A DNA stretch of 64,000 bases from Arachis hypogaea (taxonomy: Eukaryota; Streptophyta; Magnoliopsida; Fabales; Fabaceae): assembly GCF_003086295.3 (NCBI RefSeq), contig NC_092038.1, forward strand, positions 127,623,518-127,687,517. Reading direction: 5' to 3'. This document shows positions 36,301-47,467 of this stretch, in pieces (within the stretch, counting starts at the first letter, position 1; each line of letters starts with the position of its first letter). The position numbers and the translations under genes were made by a program. A model generated the notes under the pieces. The model saw only the letters and a list, made by a program, of their open reading frames with translations. It was not told the origin of the DNA and did no database searches.

Positions 36301-37678
36301 GTGTTCTATTCATTTTCCTTTGTGGGGAATGTGAAGACTGTCATTTGCTGATCCCATGAAATATCAGAACTATTATTTTTATAATTCTTGCATTATTTGA
36401 AGAGTGACTATTGGATGGAGCTTCTTTTTACTTTTTGGACTCTGGTCTCATGTAGGGAGGGGTAATGGTCTTTTTTATAACATACTTGTAGACTGTAGGG
36501 ATTATAAACTGATGAGCAAGCCTTCTCTGCCTTCTACAACGTAATCCGCATTTGATGATATTGTTTAATTCAACTTTTTGTTGATAAAAAAAGGTAACAA
36601 CCTTGTGGCATTTTTTTACACATGATTTCAGGTCGAAATAGATGGCCAAGTGTTTGGTGAAGGGATTGGATTAACATGGGATGAGGCTAAAATGCAGGTA
36701 TCTTGTTTTATATGGTTACAAGATATTTTATTTTTTATGTGAGTTTTTTCTTTGCATTTTGGTAACTTTTTACATATGAAGCGCTAAGCTGCATTCTTTC
36801 TTCAGGCTGCCGAGAAGGCACTTGGAAGTCTAAGAACAATGCTTGGTCAAAGCATTCCGAAACGGCAGGGTTCTCCCAGGTATGCCGCTTTGACTACAGA
36901 TCAAGTATATTTAGTTTTTGCATACTTTCTGCTGCATATTGAGGTATTTACTCCGTGTATGTATATTAGTTTCCTATGTTGTGTTTACTAGGTCCCTAGC
37001 ATGTTGTTTGCACCTAGTGTAATTTAGTAGTCCATCTTCATAAAGCTGGTAGCAATATAGACCTGCTTGCAATCTATATGATATACTCTTACAACCCATA
37101 ACTTGAAACTGAAGTTTGTATGGTGGAGTAAATGGTACTTAGGCTGCTGCTGGCAGATAATCATCAAAGAAAATTTACTGGACAAACTGATATACAGATA
37201 AAATTGGTTTAGTAGTGGGCTGTTTATTTTTTTAATTAAAAGGAAAAAACTCACTATTATTATTAGTGTATTGAACTCAGGCTCTCCTTCTGAGGTTTAG
37301 TAAAACTCAGCCTGACTCCCCTTTATTTCCGATAATATACATTGGTCTTCTCTGAAATTTGGTTGCAGTACTCGGTACTTGTAAAATATTACACTAGATT
37401 CTTTTGTAAACAGAACACTTACCTCCTCTTAAGGGAGGTCAGAATCCATTTCCCCAAATCTTCCAGAGGGGTCAATGTAATTATTATTCCTGGCCAATTC
37501 TACAACGATGTCCTTTAGTGATATTTCTTTAAAATCTCTCATGGTTTATAATTATTCTTGTGTGAATAGGCCAGTGCATGGTTTGCCAAATAAACGTTTG
37601 AAGCATGACTATCCCCGGACTCTTCAACGAATTCCTTCTTCTGCAAGATATCCCAGGAATGCGCCTCCAGTTCCTTGA
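30380..37678 (+). CDS. CPL1: RNA polymerase II CTD phosphatase-like 1 (CPL1/FIERY2 type)
   Basis: Seventeen coding exons join in phase with GT-AG borders: 30380-30658, 31310-31783, 32115-32325, 32581-32738, 32837-32907, 33013-33118, 33260-33343, 33436-34026, 34125-34188, 34605-34732, 34817-34870, 35186-35282, 35664-35896, 35983-36072, 36632-36697, 36806-36879, 37570-37678. The product is 962 residues, close to Arabidopsis CPL1. The FCP1-type catalytic motif DLDETL is at about residues 147-152, with the second acidic motif ([12 protein letters not shown]) in exon 4. Two double-stranded RNA-binding domains lie at about 705-772 and 847-916, and a basic tail ([10 protein letters not shown]) is a likely nuclear signal. 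Family members dephosphorylate Ser5 of the polymerase II CTD and, in Arabidopsis, HYL1 in microRNA processing, and repress stress genes. The ATG at 30380 is the first in frame ([10 protein letters not shown]). No defect is seen. Confidence 0.95.
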
Positions 37679-39363
37679 TACGAGTGACATGCTTTTCATC
37701 TAACCTGTTGGTGTGGCCGTCGTTGGGGCATGTATATGTTAATGATTCGACATTTCTATCAGATGGCTGCTGCCTAAGTGGATGCTCTTGCCCTCGGTCT
37801 TTTTTTGTAACCGAGGCCAAAGCCAACAAGTAAAACACCCACTTTTTGTATCAAGGTAAAGATTCTCACTGATCTTGGGTGAGATGGAAGATACTCCAAA
37901 GATGTTTGTAAGATATGCACACGTCGATCTACTACCAAGGCAAAACACATTCATATTTGGCTTGTGTGTGTATCTGGAAATGCTGGGGCCAGTTCACAAG
38001 ACCAAGACCAAGATACATGAGACAAGCCCCTGTCTTACATCACATGCATTTCTGTGATTTGTATACTTGTTGGTGCAGCATATCAGAGTTTAGGCTTTAT
38101 TGGAATTGAGAGCATTGATTCAGCATTTAATGGTACAAGCCATTCGGTACAGTACAGGTCTCTGATTAATGGAGTAGGTTTTCACGAATCTAACCGGTTA
38201 ATAGGTTTTTCATCCAACTAATTTTACCATCATCCACCTCTCTTGAAGATACTGACAGAGTTTGAGGTTGGTGAATTTGGATTAGGACTTTAAGGGAGTG
38301 TGTCTAGTCCGTTTTATTCTTTTTTCTTTTGTCCCGGGTGGGAGGTGGGGGAAAGAAATCAATCAATCCAAATAATGGGATTGATTTTGAATTGACTCGA
38401 TTGATTGGTTTATATCTAAAATTTTTGTAAAATACAAATTAATAACTCGGAAATTCATGTACCACAAAAAATTGCTTTAGAGGTTATTAAATTGAACTTA
38501 AATTGTTTTATGCCAAAAAAAATGCAATACAGTATAATCAACGTAAAGATTTTGGTGATTTCACTTGAAGTGATATTTATCAGCAAATGCTCAAATCTGT
38601 ACTCCAAATTTCATGGCTGGGTCAAACTGAGTCAGAATAGTTCTTTAGATTTCAATCTAATCAAATTCTAAACTAAATAATGTGCACCATGTTGGTTTCT
38701 AATTTGATGAAATATTGTGCTATTCACCCAGATTATTTGAGGAGAATTTAAAGTTATGTTTCTTAAACGTCACCATTTAAAAAAATGAATAAAAATATAC
38801 ACAAAAGACTATAGATGAGACAAAAGTAAACTAAGAAAATTTTAAAATAGCTTGATATGGCTCAAAGATTGAATCGGCTAATTTTTTTTAGAGATGGAGG
38901 AATATTGTGTGTAATCTAGTGTAATAGTTTATTACTGAGTTTTTTCTAGGTGAATCTAATATGGATTTTAATTTTTTGTTTAAATTTTAATTAACAAGTT
39001 GGAGTCTCAAATTTGAGGGATAATAAAATTTGTAAAGAAATTTGATAGTTAGATTTTACGGTGTACAAATAAAAAAAATCCCTTAAAATAATCTTTAATA
39101 TTAGATTAATTTAAATATAACTCTAGCTAATTAATTTAATTTTTTTATTTTTTATTTTATTTGGTTAGTCATAAAAAAAAATAAGAGGATCCAAATAACA
39201 CATAAAAAATTTAAAATAAAAATAACAAATCAAATCCTCAGATTTATATATTAAAATAAAAATTAAAAATAACAAATTTGAGACTCATATTTGTAGTCAT
39301 CACATAAAAAAAAAAACTCGCCAAATTTTAACATTGCTAAAAAACATCGTTGGAAGGCCAACA
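37679..39363. other. CPL1 3' UTR and AT-rich spacer
   Basis: The first few hundred bases after the stop are of normal composition and are presumably the 3' UTR. From about 38380 to the MULE target site at 39364 the sequence is AT-rich and shows no gene. Confidence 0.6.
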
Positions 39364-39372
39364 TTAAAATTA

Positions 39373-39730
39373 GGGCAATTTACTTAAATAAATAGAATGG
39401 GAGATTTCTTTACCTAAATGTGCAAAACTGTTTGTTGTTACGTGTATGTGCAAAACTCGATTTATATGTAATCCGTGGCAACCCACCACGGTTTCTAAAC
39501 ATGCATAAACCGTGGTAGGTCCCAGCGGATTAGGAGCAAAATTTTGTGAGTGTAAACCGTGGTAGGTCACCACGGTTTACGAAGGAAATTTGGCAAGCAT
39601 AAACCGTGGAGAGTTACCACGGTTTATGAGGAAAGTTTGCATCACATAAAATCCCTGTGGGTTACCACGATTTATGTAGAATAATGGGCAGAAAACCTGG
39701 TAGGTTTCCACGGTTTACTATGACGGGAAT
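39373..39730 (+). repeat. MULE left terminal inverted repeat with hairpin array
   Basis: After the terminal block come six imperfect palindromes built on AAACCGTGGT...ACCACGGTTT, at about 39471-39495, 39506-39535 (degenerate), 39552-39580, 39598-39628, 39646-39677 and 39693-39718. The transposase start codon follows at 39779. Confidence 0.85.
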
Positions 39731-39778
39731 TCTATATATATGTGGGTGATTCAAGCTCCATAAGAGATCATTCTCACA

Positions 39779-42395
39779 ATGGCTAGTGAGGAAGAGAGCT
39801 TTCTTGCCCTGGTGCATTGCTCTGGAAAAATAAAAAAAAAAAAGCAAAAGCCAAGGTGTGAAGTTCACCGACAGAGAACCACTAAGTATTTTTATCAGTT
39901 CGTCGATGAGTTTGTCAGACTTGAAGAACAGCATCTTGGAGAAGCTTGGCGTGTTGGGTTGCAAGTGGGTGAAGAAACTATTCTACAAGATTCCCATGGC
40001 GGTTGTCTCGACCGGTGTTCAGTATGAAACCTTTGCGGTTAAGGCTGATGAAGATATTAGGGTTCTGTTCTACTGTGTAAGGAGTTTTCCGGAGATCAGA
40101 ATCCATGAGTTGTTCGCGAAGTTGGAGGTTGGTGTCGATAGTTCTGGGGCATCCGCTCCAGTTCCTTGCCCAGCTTCCGCGGGTGGTGCATCTAGTTCGA
40201 TGCCTGCGGTCAGACCGTATCTTCCGCCGGTTCAATCACCTTCTTTTGCGGCTGATTTAGACCGAACGGAGGTTGTTGGTTCTGTACCTTTGGAGTATGC
40301 AGCAGTCATTGAGCCTCCCAACGTTGTGGGCACCGGTGGTGGCCTCGTACCTTATATCGAAGAATTTGGTGGACCTGATCAAGTAGAGAATGCAATGCGT
40401 GACGATGAGTCTGACCAGGAGCCTGTTCATATCGATGGTGACAGCGACGATGACACAGGTGGCGATCCACATGCGCAGCATCGGCCTTCAAGTTCTGGTT
40501 CTCATCAGTACCCTCCACACTTCTCCACACTAAACTTGGAAGCTCTTGGTCAACAGGAAGACAGTGGTAACAGAGTGGGGAGATCTTCTACAGAATTTGA
40601 GATTGGGCAATCATTCCAGAGTAAAGATGAAGCTGTGCTGAGTGTGAAGGACTATAGCATCCGGCGAGGTGTTGAGTACAGAGTCATCGAATCGGATCAT
40701 TTGAAGTATCATGGAAAATGCAAGGAATTCGGCAAGGGTTGTACTTGGTTGATTCGTGTAGCGCTTCGTGCACGAAAGGGGACTTGGGAGGTTAGGAGGT
40801 ACAACGGGCCACACACGTGCCTCGCAACTTCTATTTCAAGTGATCACCGTCAGCTGGATTATCATGTTATATGTGCGAGGATTCTTCCTATGGTTAGGGC
40901 GGATGCTGCGGTTACAGTAAAGGTACTTCAACAAGCGACAGAAGCTGATTACGGTTTCAGGCCTAGTTACAGGAAGGTTTGGATGGCTAAGTAGAAGGCA
41001 GTGGCACAAATATATGGAGATTGGGAAGAGTCTTACACGGAGTTGCCACGTTGGATGCTAGGGATCCAGGCGACAATGCCGGGAACAATCACGGTGCTGA
41101 AGACGTCTCCTGTTCAGATTGGTGGTGGGGTTGATGAGTCGACGGTGTACTTTCACCGGCTATTCTGGACATTTCCACCGTGTATCGAGGCATTCCGGCA
41201 TTGCAAGCCCCTCGTCAGTATTGATGGTACCCACTTGTATGGGAAGTATGGAGGGACGCTACTGTTGGCGATAGCTCAGGACGGGAACTCGAACATCCTG
41301 CCGATAGCATTTGCCCTTGTGGGGGGCGAAAATGCAGAGTCGTGGTCATTCTTCTTGTCTAATCTCCGAGAGCATGTGACTCCTCAGGAGGGTATCCTTG
41401 TTATCTCAGACAGGCATAATGGGATCAAGGCAGCGCTTGAGGCACCTGAGACTGGATGGCTGCCTCCTCGTGCTTTCCGGGCCTACTGTATAAGGCATGT
41501 GGCTGCGAATTTCGCCCTAACGTTCAAAGGTAAGGACTCAAGGCGGTTGCTGGTCAATGCTGCCTACGCCAAGACTGAGGCAGAGTTTTACTACTGGTTC
41601 GACATCATGCGGACTGAGAATCCAGCAATGTGTGACTGGGCCAACCGTATGGAGTATGACAAATAGACCCAACATGAGGATGCTGGTCGACGGTTCGGGC
41701 ACATGACCACAAACATCAGTGAATGTGTGAACTCCGTGCTAAAGGGAACTCGCAACCTGCCGGTCACATCGTTGGTTAAGTCAACCTACGGGAGGCTTGC
41801 TCAGCTATTTATGGTACGGGGACAGACAGCAGAGGCACAACTCGGATCTGGCCATGAATTCTGTCAGGCATTGGTCAAGGCTATTGATCGGAACCTAAGA
41901 GACTCTAGGTGCTTCACTGTGACATTATACGACAGGCATCAGTCCGAGTACACCGTCGCTGAGACAACACCAACGGGGACGTTCTCGCTTGGTAGCTATA
42001 GAGTTTCCCTTAAAGATCACCGATGCGATTGTGGCCACTTCCAGGCGCTGCATTATCCTTGTTGCCACGCCATTGCATGTTGCGCCTACTCCCGGCTAAA
42101 CTGGGCGTCATATGTTCACGAAGTGTATCGTATGAGTGAGGTGTTCAACGTTTACAAGCAGGGGTTTCTCCCACCTATCCCTGAAGGACTATGGCCTCCA
42201 TATGCTGGCCCAACCATCATTCCTAACCCTAATATGCGGCGTGCAAAGGAAGGTCGTCCAAAGGCAACCAGGATCCGTGGAAGCATGGATCAGTCTCAAG
42301 AGAATCAGCCGAAGCGTTGTGGGCTATGCCGTCAGCCTGGGCATACGCGAAGGAACTGTCACCAGCGAATACAAAGTGGTGGAGGGGATGCGTAG
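39779..42395 (+). pseudogene. MULE (MuDR-type) transposase, disrupted
   Basis: Order: N-terminal PB1-like region (from MASEEESFLALVH at 39779), acidic linker, MuDR DNA-binding region (about 40600-40990; FQSKDEAVLSVKDYSI, with the C...C...HTC pattern), MULE transposase core (about 41001-41666; LVSIDGTHLYGKYGG and VISDRHNGIKAAL hold two of the acidic residues), SWIM zinc finger (CDCGHF...CCHAI) and a C-terminal CCHC knuckle (CGLCRQPGHTRRNC). A 12-A run at 39832-39843 shifts the frame. TAG at 40992-40994 stands where relatives have glutamine, and TAG at 41664-41666 where they have tryptophan. The protein would cut and join element ends; as read, it is inactive unless the A run is a sequencing error and the stops are suppressed. 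Confidence 0.9.
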
Positions 42396-42801
42396 ATCTC
42401 ATGTCGTGTAACCCCCCTTCTATGCTGTTTTAGTTGTTTCATGGTCTAGATAATCTTAGTAATGTATCGTTGGTTAAGTATGTGACTGTCAACATGTTTC
42501 ATCAACACAAAAATTTCAGATGAATAAACTCCTGTTATTTTACCTGTTTCATTAAACCACTTTAGACATCTTTCATATTGTGCATTATAATATAAACCAT
42601 AGAGGAACACATCAAATAATCTGAAGCCGGTTAAACTACTTGGTCAAAAGATAAATAATATTTAACATAAGTCTGAAAGCCATAAATACTAACTAGCATG
42701 CCCAATACATAGACTAACTAGCATGCTCAATACATAAACTAACTAGCATGATCAATACATAAACTAACAAAGTCCCTACTGGACAGGAACATATAACATA
42801 A
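42396..42801. other. spacer between the convergent MULE genes
   Basis: It holds the presumed 3' UTRs of the two genes. A short tandem repeat of CATAAACTAACTAGCATG-type, about three copies, lies at 42690-42770. Confidence 0.65.
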
Positions 42802-45543
42802 CTAATCAGAATCCTCAATGGTGTCACTGTCATCATCGTCGAACTGGCCAAGCAAGTGACCTCCGGTGCCACACAAACGAGGATGCCTCACCCGCCTAGG
42901 TCTGTGATCTGCCGCTGGTGCTGTGGGGTGTGCGGGAGCCGCGCTGAAAGCAGAGGCAGATGTCCCTCCTAACGCAAACCATGGGTCAGACGGCGATACT
43001 GCCGGCTCGTTGAGGTCAACTGGCAACTGAGCCTGAACATCGTCACTCCGTGGCTGCTGAGCACTAAACTGGGTATGCTCCTCAGGCATCTGTGGCCTAT
43101 AATGGGTATCATCATCATCCCTAAGCATGTCAGCTATGTCTCTGTAAAACTCGGACTCAGTAACAGGATCAGCAATGTCCACCCCGACAGCCGCGATAGT
43201 AAACTCAGCAAAACCATATGGGCTCACGTTCCCAAACAGCTGAGAGCTAAAACCCACGTCAAACGTCGGCTGATCCATAGCTGATGCTGATCCAACTACA
43301 TCCTCAGCGGGCACGTGACCAGTGCCGTCCCCCTACTCGGATGGTCCTCCATCAGGCGCACCTCGACGGTTAGGCTGCGCAGGTGGCCGTCTGCCTCTAC
43401 GTCGAGGAACACGGTAGTCCACTGCATCCCCAGCCTCAGCTCCAGGAACGTCCTGCTCCAAACGGTCGGCAAATTCCCTCCACTCGAGATCGGTGGTCCG
43501 GGTCCCTATACGGCGACGCCGATCGACTCGTCTGTTATCTGGTCTGTCATAAACGTGCACTCTAGGAGGTGCCTGGGACGACCCTCTATGACGCGCCTCC
43601 TCAGTCAACACAATTGGCCTCGGATCCTGAAATGCTACATCTGGGGATAGGAACCTGTGCGCCACACGGCACCACCACTCCAGGTAATCTGCTGATGGAC
43701 CAGGGTCGAGGACTCGATCGACCCATATGACTGACTGATGCCTGTTCTCCCAAAGCTGGTGCCACTCCTGATAATATGTAGGAAACCACCGGTCCCCACC
43801 CCTACCATCCTTCGCATGTAGCCAATCTATGTTCAGAGCTCCATCTGGGAGATGCTGAACACCACCGAACTGGGGTAGAACCCTATCCACCTGGTGCCAT
43901 TCGATCGCAGCAAAATATATCAGGCTAGTGACGGCCGTCCATAGCCGTCGGTGCTCGTCAGCTAGTATCTCCGGATGAATAACAGTAGCAACATCAGCAG
44001 AAGAATAAGGCTCCCACACAAACTGCATAGAAACAGTAAGAGTTTGATGAGGCAGTGACATGTAAGAAAAACTAGTACAACTATCAGTAATAAATAAATC
44101 ACTCACATCGTGGACACGCAGTCGATCCAGTGCAAGGCGTACGGAAACTAATCTCTGTGCCCCTGCATCGTTCCTCGGCACAAACTCGGCCCACCTACAA
44201 TTTAAATTGAAATGATGTCAAAACAAACCATAACACATGCTGTTTTTACAATTTATGAACAGAAATTTTTAAACCATACCTGGAAGCAAGCGGAAACCCG
44301 AACCGGTCAAAACCAGTGGGCCTCAGAGTGGGAAACCTCCAGAAAATCTATGACTGTAGTAGCTGTAGCGGCCCAGCCAAGTTAACGACGTTCCTGTTTG
44401 TACCACGCCAAAGACACCTATACAACCAGGCTAGTGCAGCGGAGCCCCAGCTATATCTGCCCAAGTCATCCAATGATGCCAAATAAGGCAACCAGCGAAG
44501 GTGTACCCTGTTTGCATTCTTGTCCGCAAACAGCTGAGACGACAATAGCATCAGGATATAAGCGCGTGCGTATACACGCACGGTCTCATCAGTAGCATCT
44601 GCAGGGAGAACTCGGAACCTCTCGTGGAACCATGTGTAGCACACTGTCATCTGCTTGACTTTACTCTGTGGAGGTAACTCCCCGAACAACTCCCGGAACC
44701 ACACCCATGCTGGTCTACCGTGTTCCATCAGATTCTCAAACTCAGTCAAGCACCCACTAACGGGCGCACCATCAATCGGCAAACCCAGCTGATACGCAAC
44801 ATCCTGTAAAGTAATGGTGCACTCACCAAACGGCATATGGAACGTGTGGGTCTCCGGACGCCACCGCTCAATAAATGCGCTAAGGAGAGACTCATCAACC
44901 CAGAACCACTGACTGTTTAGCCTAGCAAGATGATACAAGCCCGCAGTCTCCAGATACGGTATAATCCGGTCATGTAAGGGCATATTCTGCTGCCGCCTAA
45001 CGGCGGTAATAACCCTACTAGGCTGCAAAACGTGGGTAACAAAATCCCTTAACATACAACCATTACAAACAACACCAAACATAATTTTCGTAGAATTTAT
45101 TAGACTGGTCACATTAAATTCATTGATTCTCTTATTGTGTAATAAATAGTGAAGCTAAGAATACTATGCACTCATTACAACAAATTAACAATATAAATAC
45201 AAAAAAAAATATCTTTGAATAAAATATTAATATTTATAATAAAATATTGTACAAAAATACTATTAACCACACTAAGAAGATAAATAAGCATAATAAAATA
45301 TGCATTACTAACAATAACCATAACAATATCAATATTTATGTAAATAATATTAATCAGAATCACAAAACAAATAAACATAATTAAATATTTTTACTAACAA
45401 TATTCCTAATAATATCAATTGCTATATTAGAATTAAATTTAATAACAATAATAATAACAATAATAGTAACTAACCTCTTCGTCGATATATCCTGCCACGT
45501 GAGCGATGCCATTTAGTCGGTACAAGCGATCCTCATCCTCCAT
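42802..45543 (-). pseudogene. plant mobile domain (PMD, aminotransferase-like) protein carried by MULE
   Basis: Exons on the minus strand: 45543-45475 (MEDEDRLYRLNGIAHVAGYI), 45022-44281, 44194-44107 and 44022 onward. The PMD core is in exon 2 (TAGLYHLARLNSQWFW, FHMPFGECTITLQDVAYQLG, SWGSAALAWLYRCLW) and continues in exon 4 (HPEILADEHRRLW, IYFAAIEWHQVDRVLPQFGG). TAG at 44350-44348 replaces a tryptophan expected before IFWRFP, and another TAG at 43335-43333 precedes a C-terminal acidic tail ending at 42802. PMD genes occur both as host genes (MAIN/MAIL family, silencing and genome stability) and inside transposons; their role in MULEs is not established. Exact start follows the related PMD proteins I know. 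Confidence 0.85.
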
Positions 45544-45659
45544 TGGCTCCACCACCCACTCCTCCTTCACACCTCCAAACTTTTTCCAAATCCTCTCAAC
45601 ACTACAACAACCTCCTTTCTTTCCTGATGTCCCAAATGAATCCGTCCCTGCCTTCAGCG

Positions 45660-45986
45660 GATTACTTATATATGTACACACACATAAACCGCGGTGGGTT
45701 CCCGGGTTTTATGTTCAACAAACTTTCCTCATAAACCGTGGTGACTCTCCACGGTTTATGCTTGCCAATTTTTCTTCGTAAACCGTGGTGACCTACCACG
45801 GTTTACACATAAACAATTTTGCTCCTAATCCGCTGGGACCTGCCACTGTTTATGCATGTTTAGAAACCGTGGTGGGTTGCCACGGATTTAAATATAATTC
45901 GGGTTTTGCACATACACGTAACAACAAACAGATTTGCACATTTAGGTAAAGAAATCTCCTATTCTATTTATTTAAGTAAATTGCCC
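45660..45986 (-). repeat. MULE right terminal inverted repeat with hairpin array
   Basis: Mirror of the left end. Hairpins lie at about 45683-45713, 45730-45760, 45778-45806, a degenerate one near 45827-45856, and 45863-45890, then the terminal block to 45986. Confidence 0.85.
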
Positions 45987-46076
45987 TTAAAATTAAAAAG
46001 CAGATTGTATCAGCAAGTCAAAATTGTCCTTTTCTTATCTAATATTTTGTTGTTCTGTCATAAAGTGACAGCCATA

Positions 46077-47430
46077 TAGTGCGGTTTTTATAACCCACAT
46101 TTACTAACCGACAAGTGCACCGGGTCGTACCAAGTAATACCTTACGTGAGTAAGGGTCGATCACACGAGTATTGATGGATCAAGCAACAATAGTGTTTGA
46201 TAGGATTAGTCAGGCAAGCAGAAAAGAGTGTTTTGGTATTCAAAGAACATTAAACACAGACAAATAAATAAGTTGGGAATAATATAATGAGAAGATAGTT
46301 AAGGTTTTAGAGTTATCTATTTTTTCGGATTAATTTTTATTACTAACTAATTTAATTATGCAAGATATAATTTCATGGCAAACTATATGTGACTAGGCCC
46401 TAATTCCTTAGACCTTCCTAGTCTCCTCTAAAATTCATTAACTGCCAATTCCTTGGTCAGTTACTTCCAATTAGAGGGTAAAAATCAATTTTCAGTTTAT
46501 ATGCCACAAAAATTCTAATTACCCAAAAATAAGGGGATTATATGTCACGTATCCCATTAAATCCAAATAATTAAAATTTAGGATAATATGTTTCCAAGCT
46601 GTTGTTCAAGTAAAGAGCTTTTCCAAGTTTTACAAGAACTCAATGAGAACATGGGTCATACTTCCGTTCCACCCAATATTCATTAAATTAAGAGCGAAAA
46701 TAATTATTGAAATGTAGATCAAAACATGAACGAATTAGAAAGATCCAACGAATTAATCCATTACAAATAGACAGAGCTCCTAACCTTAACAATGAAGGAT
46801 TAGTTGCTCATGGTTCAGAGAAGAAAAAATAAGGGTTCTGGTAACAACCTGGTGCCTGTCTAAATGTACAGAGTTTCTATTTATTACTAATCCTAATAGG
46901 TTTAAAATCAAAAATTAAAAATAATATCTTTTCCTAAAAGATAAGATTTGAATTTAAATTCGAATTAATTAACAAATTTTCAGTTGATGGTTGGGGACCA
47001 CTTGCTTTGTCCATTCTGCAGCTTCTGATCTGTGTTTTCTAGGCTGGAAAATGGGTCAAAACAGCCCAAAATTTGTAACAAGCGTCATTTGTATTTTTGC
47101 AGATCGCGCATGTGATGCGTCCGCGTCGTCCACGCGCTCATGTCATTTGTGTATATTCCAGTCCACATGATCGCGTCATTGCGATTTCTCCATTTCGCGC
47201 GGTCGCGTGAGTCATGCGTCCGCGTCGGTCTTCACTGGTCATCTCTTTGGTTTCTTCTTTTTCTCTACAGAAACTTCATCAAATCCCTCCAAATGCTACC
47301 TAAAATAAATAAATTTGCACAAAACTCAAAATAGCATCCATAGTGGCTAAAATATAATTAATTCTTAATTAAACTCAACAAATTAGATGCAAATTCACTA
47401 AGAAAAGATAGATAAGATGCTCACGCATCA
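46077..47430 (-). repeat. 3' LTR of complete gypsy element
   Basis: It starts TGATGCGTGAGCATC on the minus strand at 47430 and ends GCACTA at 46077; the 5' LTR ends GCACCA. It is 1354 bp against 1365 bp in the 5' LTR. The difference includes loss of part of the CG-rich repeat near 47155. Confidence 0.92.
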
Positions 47431-47467
47431 TAACACTAAACTTAAACTGTTGCTTGTCCTCAAGCAA
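47431..47467 (-). other. polypurine-tract-like region and hairpin before 3' LTR
   Basis: Reading the minus strand, TTGCTTGAGGACAAGCAA (47467-47450, a hairpin) is followed by AGTTTAAGTTTAGTGTTA up to the LTR. The AAGTTTGGTGTT-type block is the usual plus-strand priming neighbourhood in Athila elements. A second copy of the pair lies at about 48625-48589. Confidence 0.65.

Larger units (their letters stand above)
39373..45986 (+). mobile_element. Mutator-like element (MULE) with transposase and plant-mobile-domain gene
   Basis: Ends are GGGCAATTTACTTAAATAAA (39373) and its inverted form ending at 45986. A perfect 9-bp duplication TTAAAATTA flanks them (39364-39372 and 45987-45995), the Mutator signature. 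Inverted repeats are about 330-350 bp. Inside are a MURA-type transposase on the plus strand and a plant-mobile-domain gene on the minus strand, arranged tail to tail. Length is 6614 bp. Confidence 0.92.

Noticed and set aside
40257..40530. Minus-strand ORFs opposite the MULE transposase
   Set aside because: They mirror the codon pattern of the transposase and contain no known domain.
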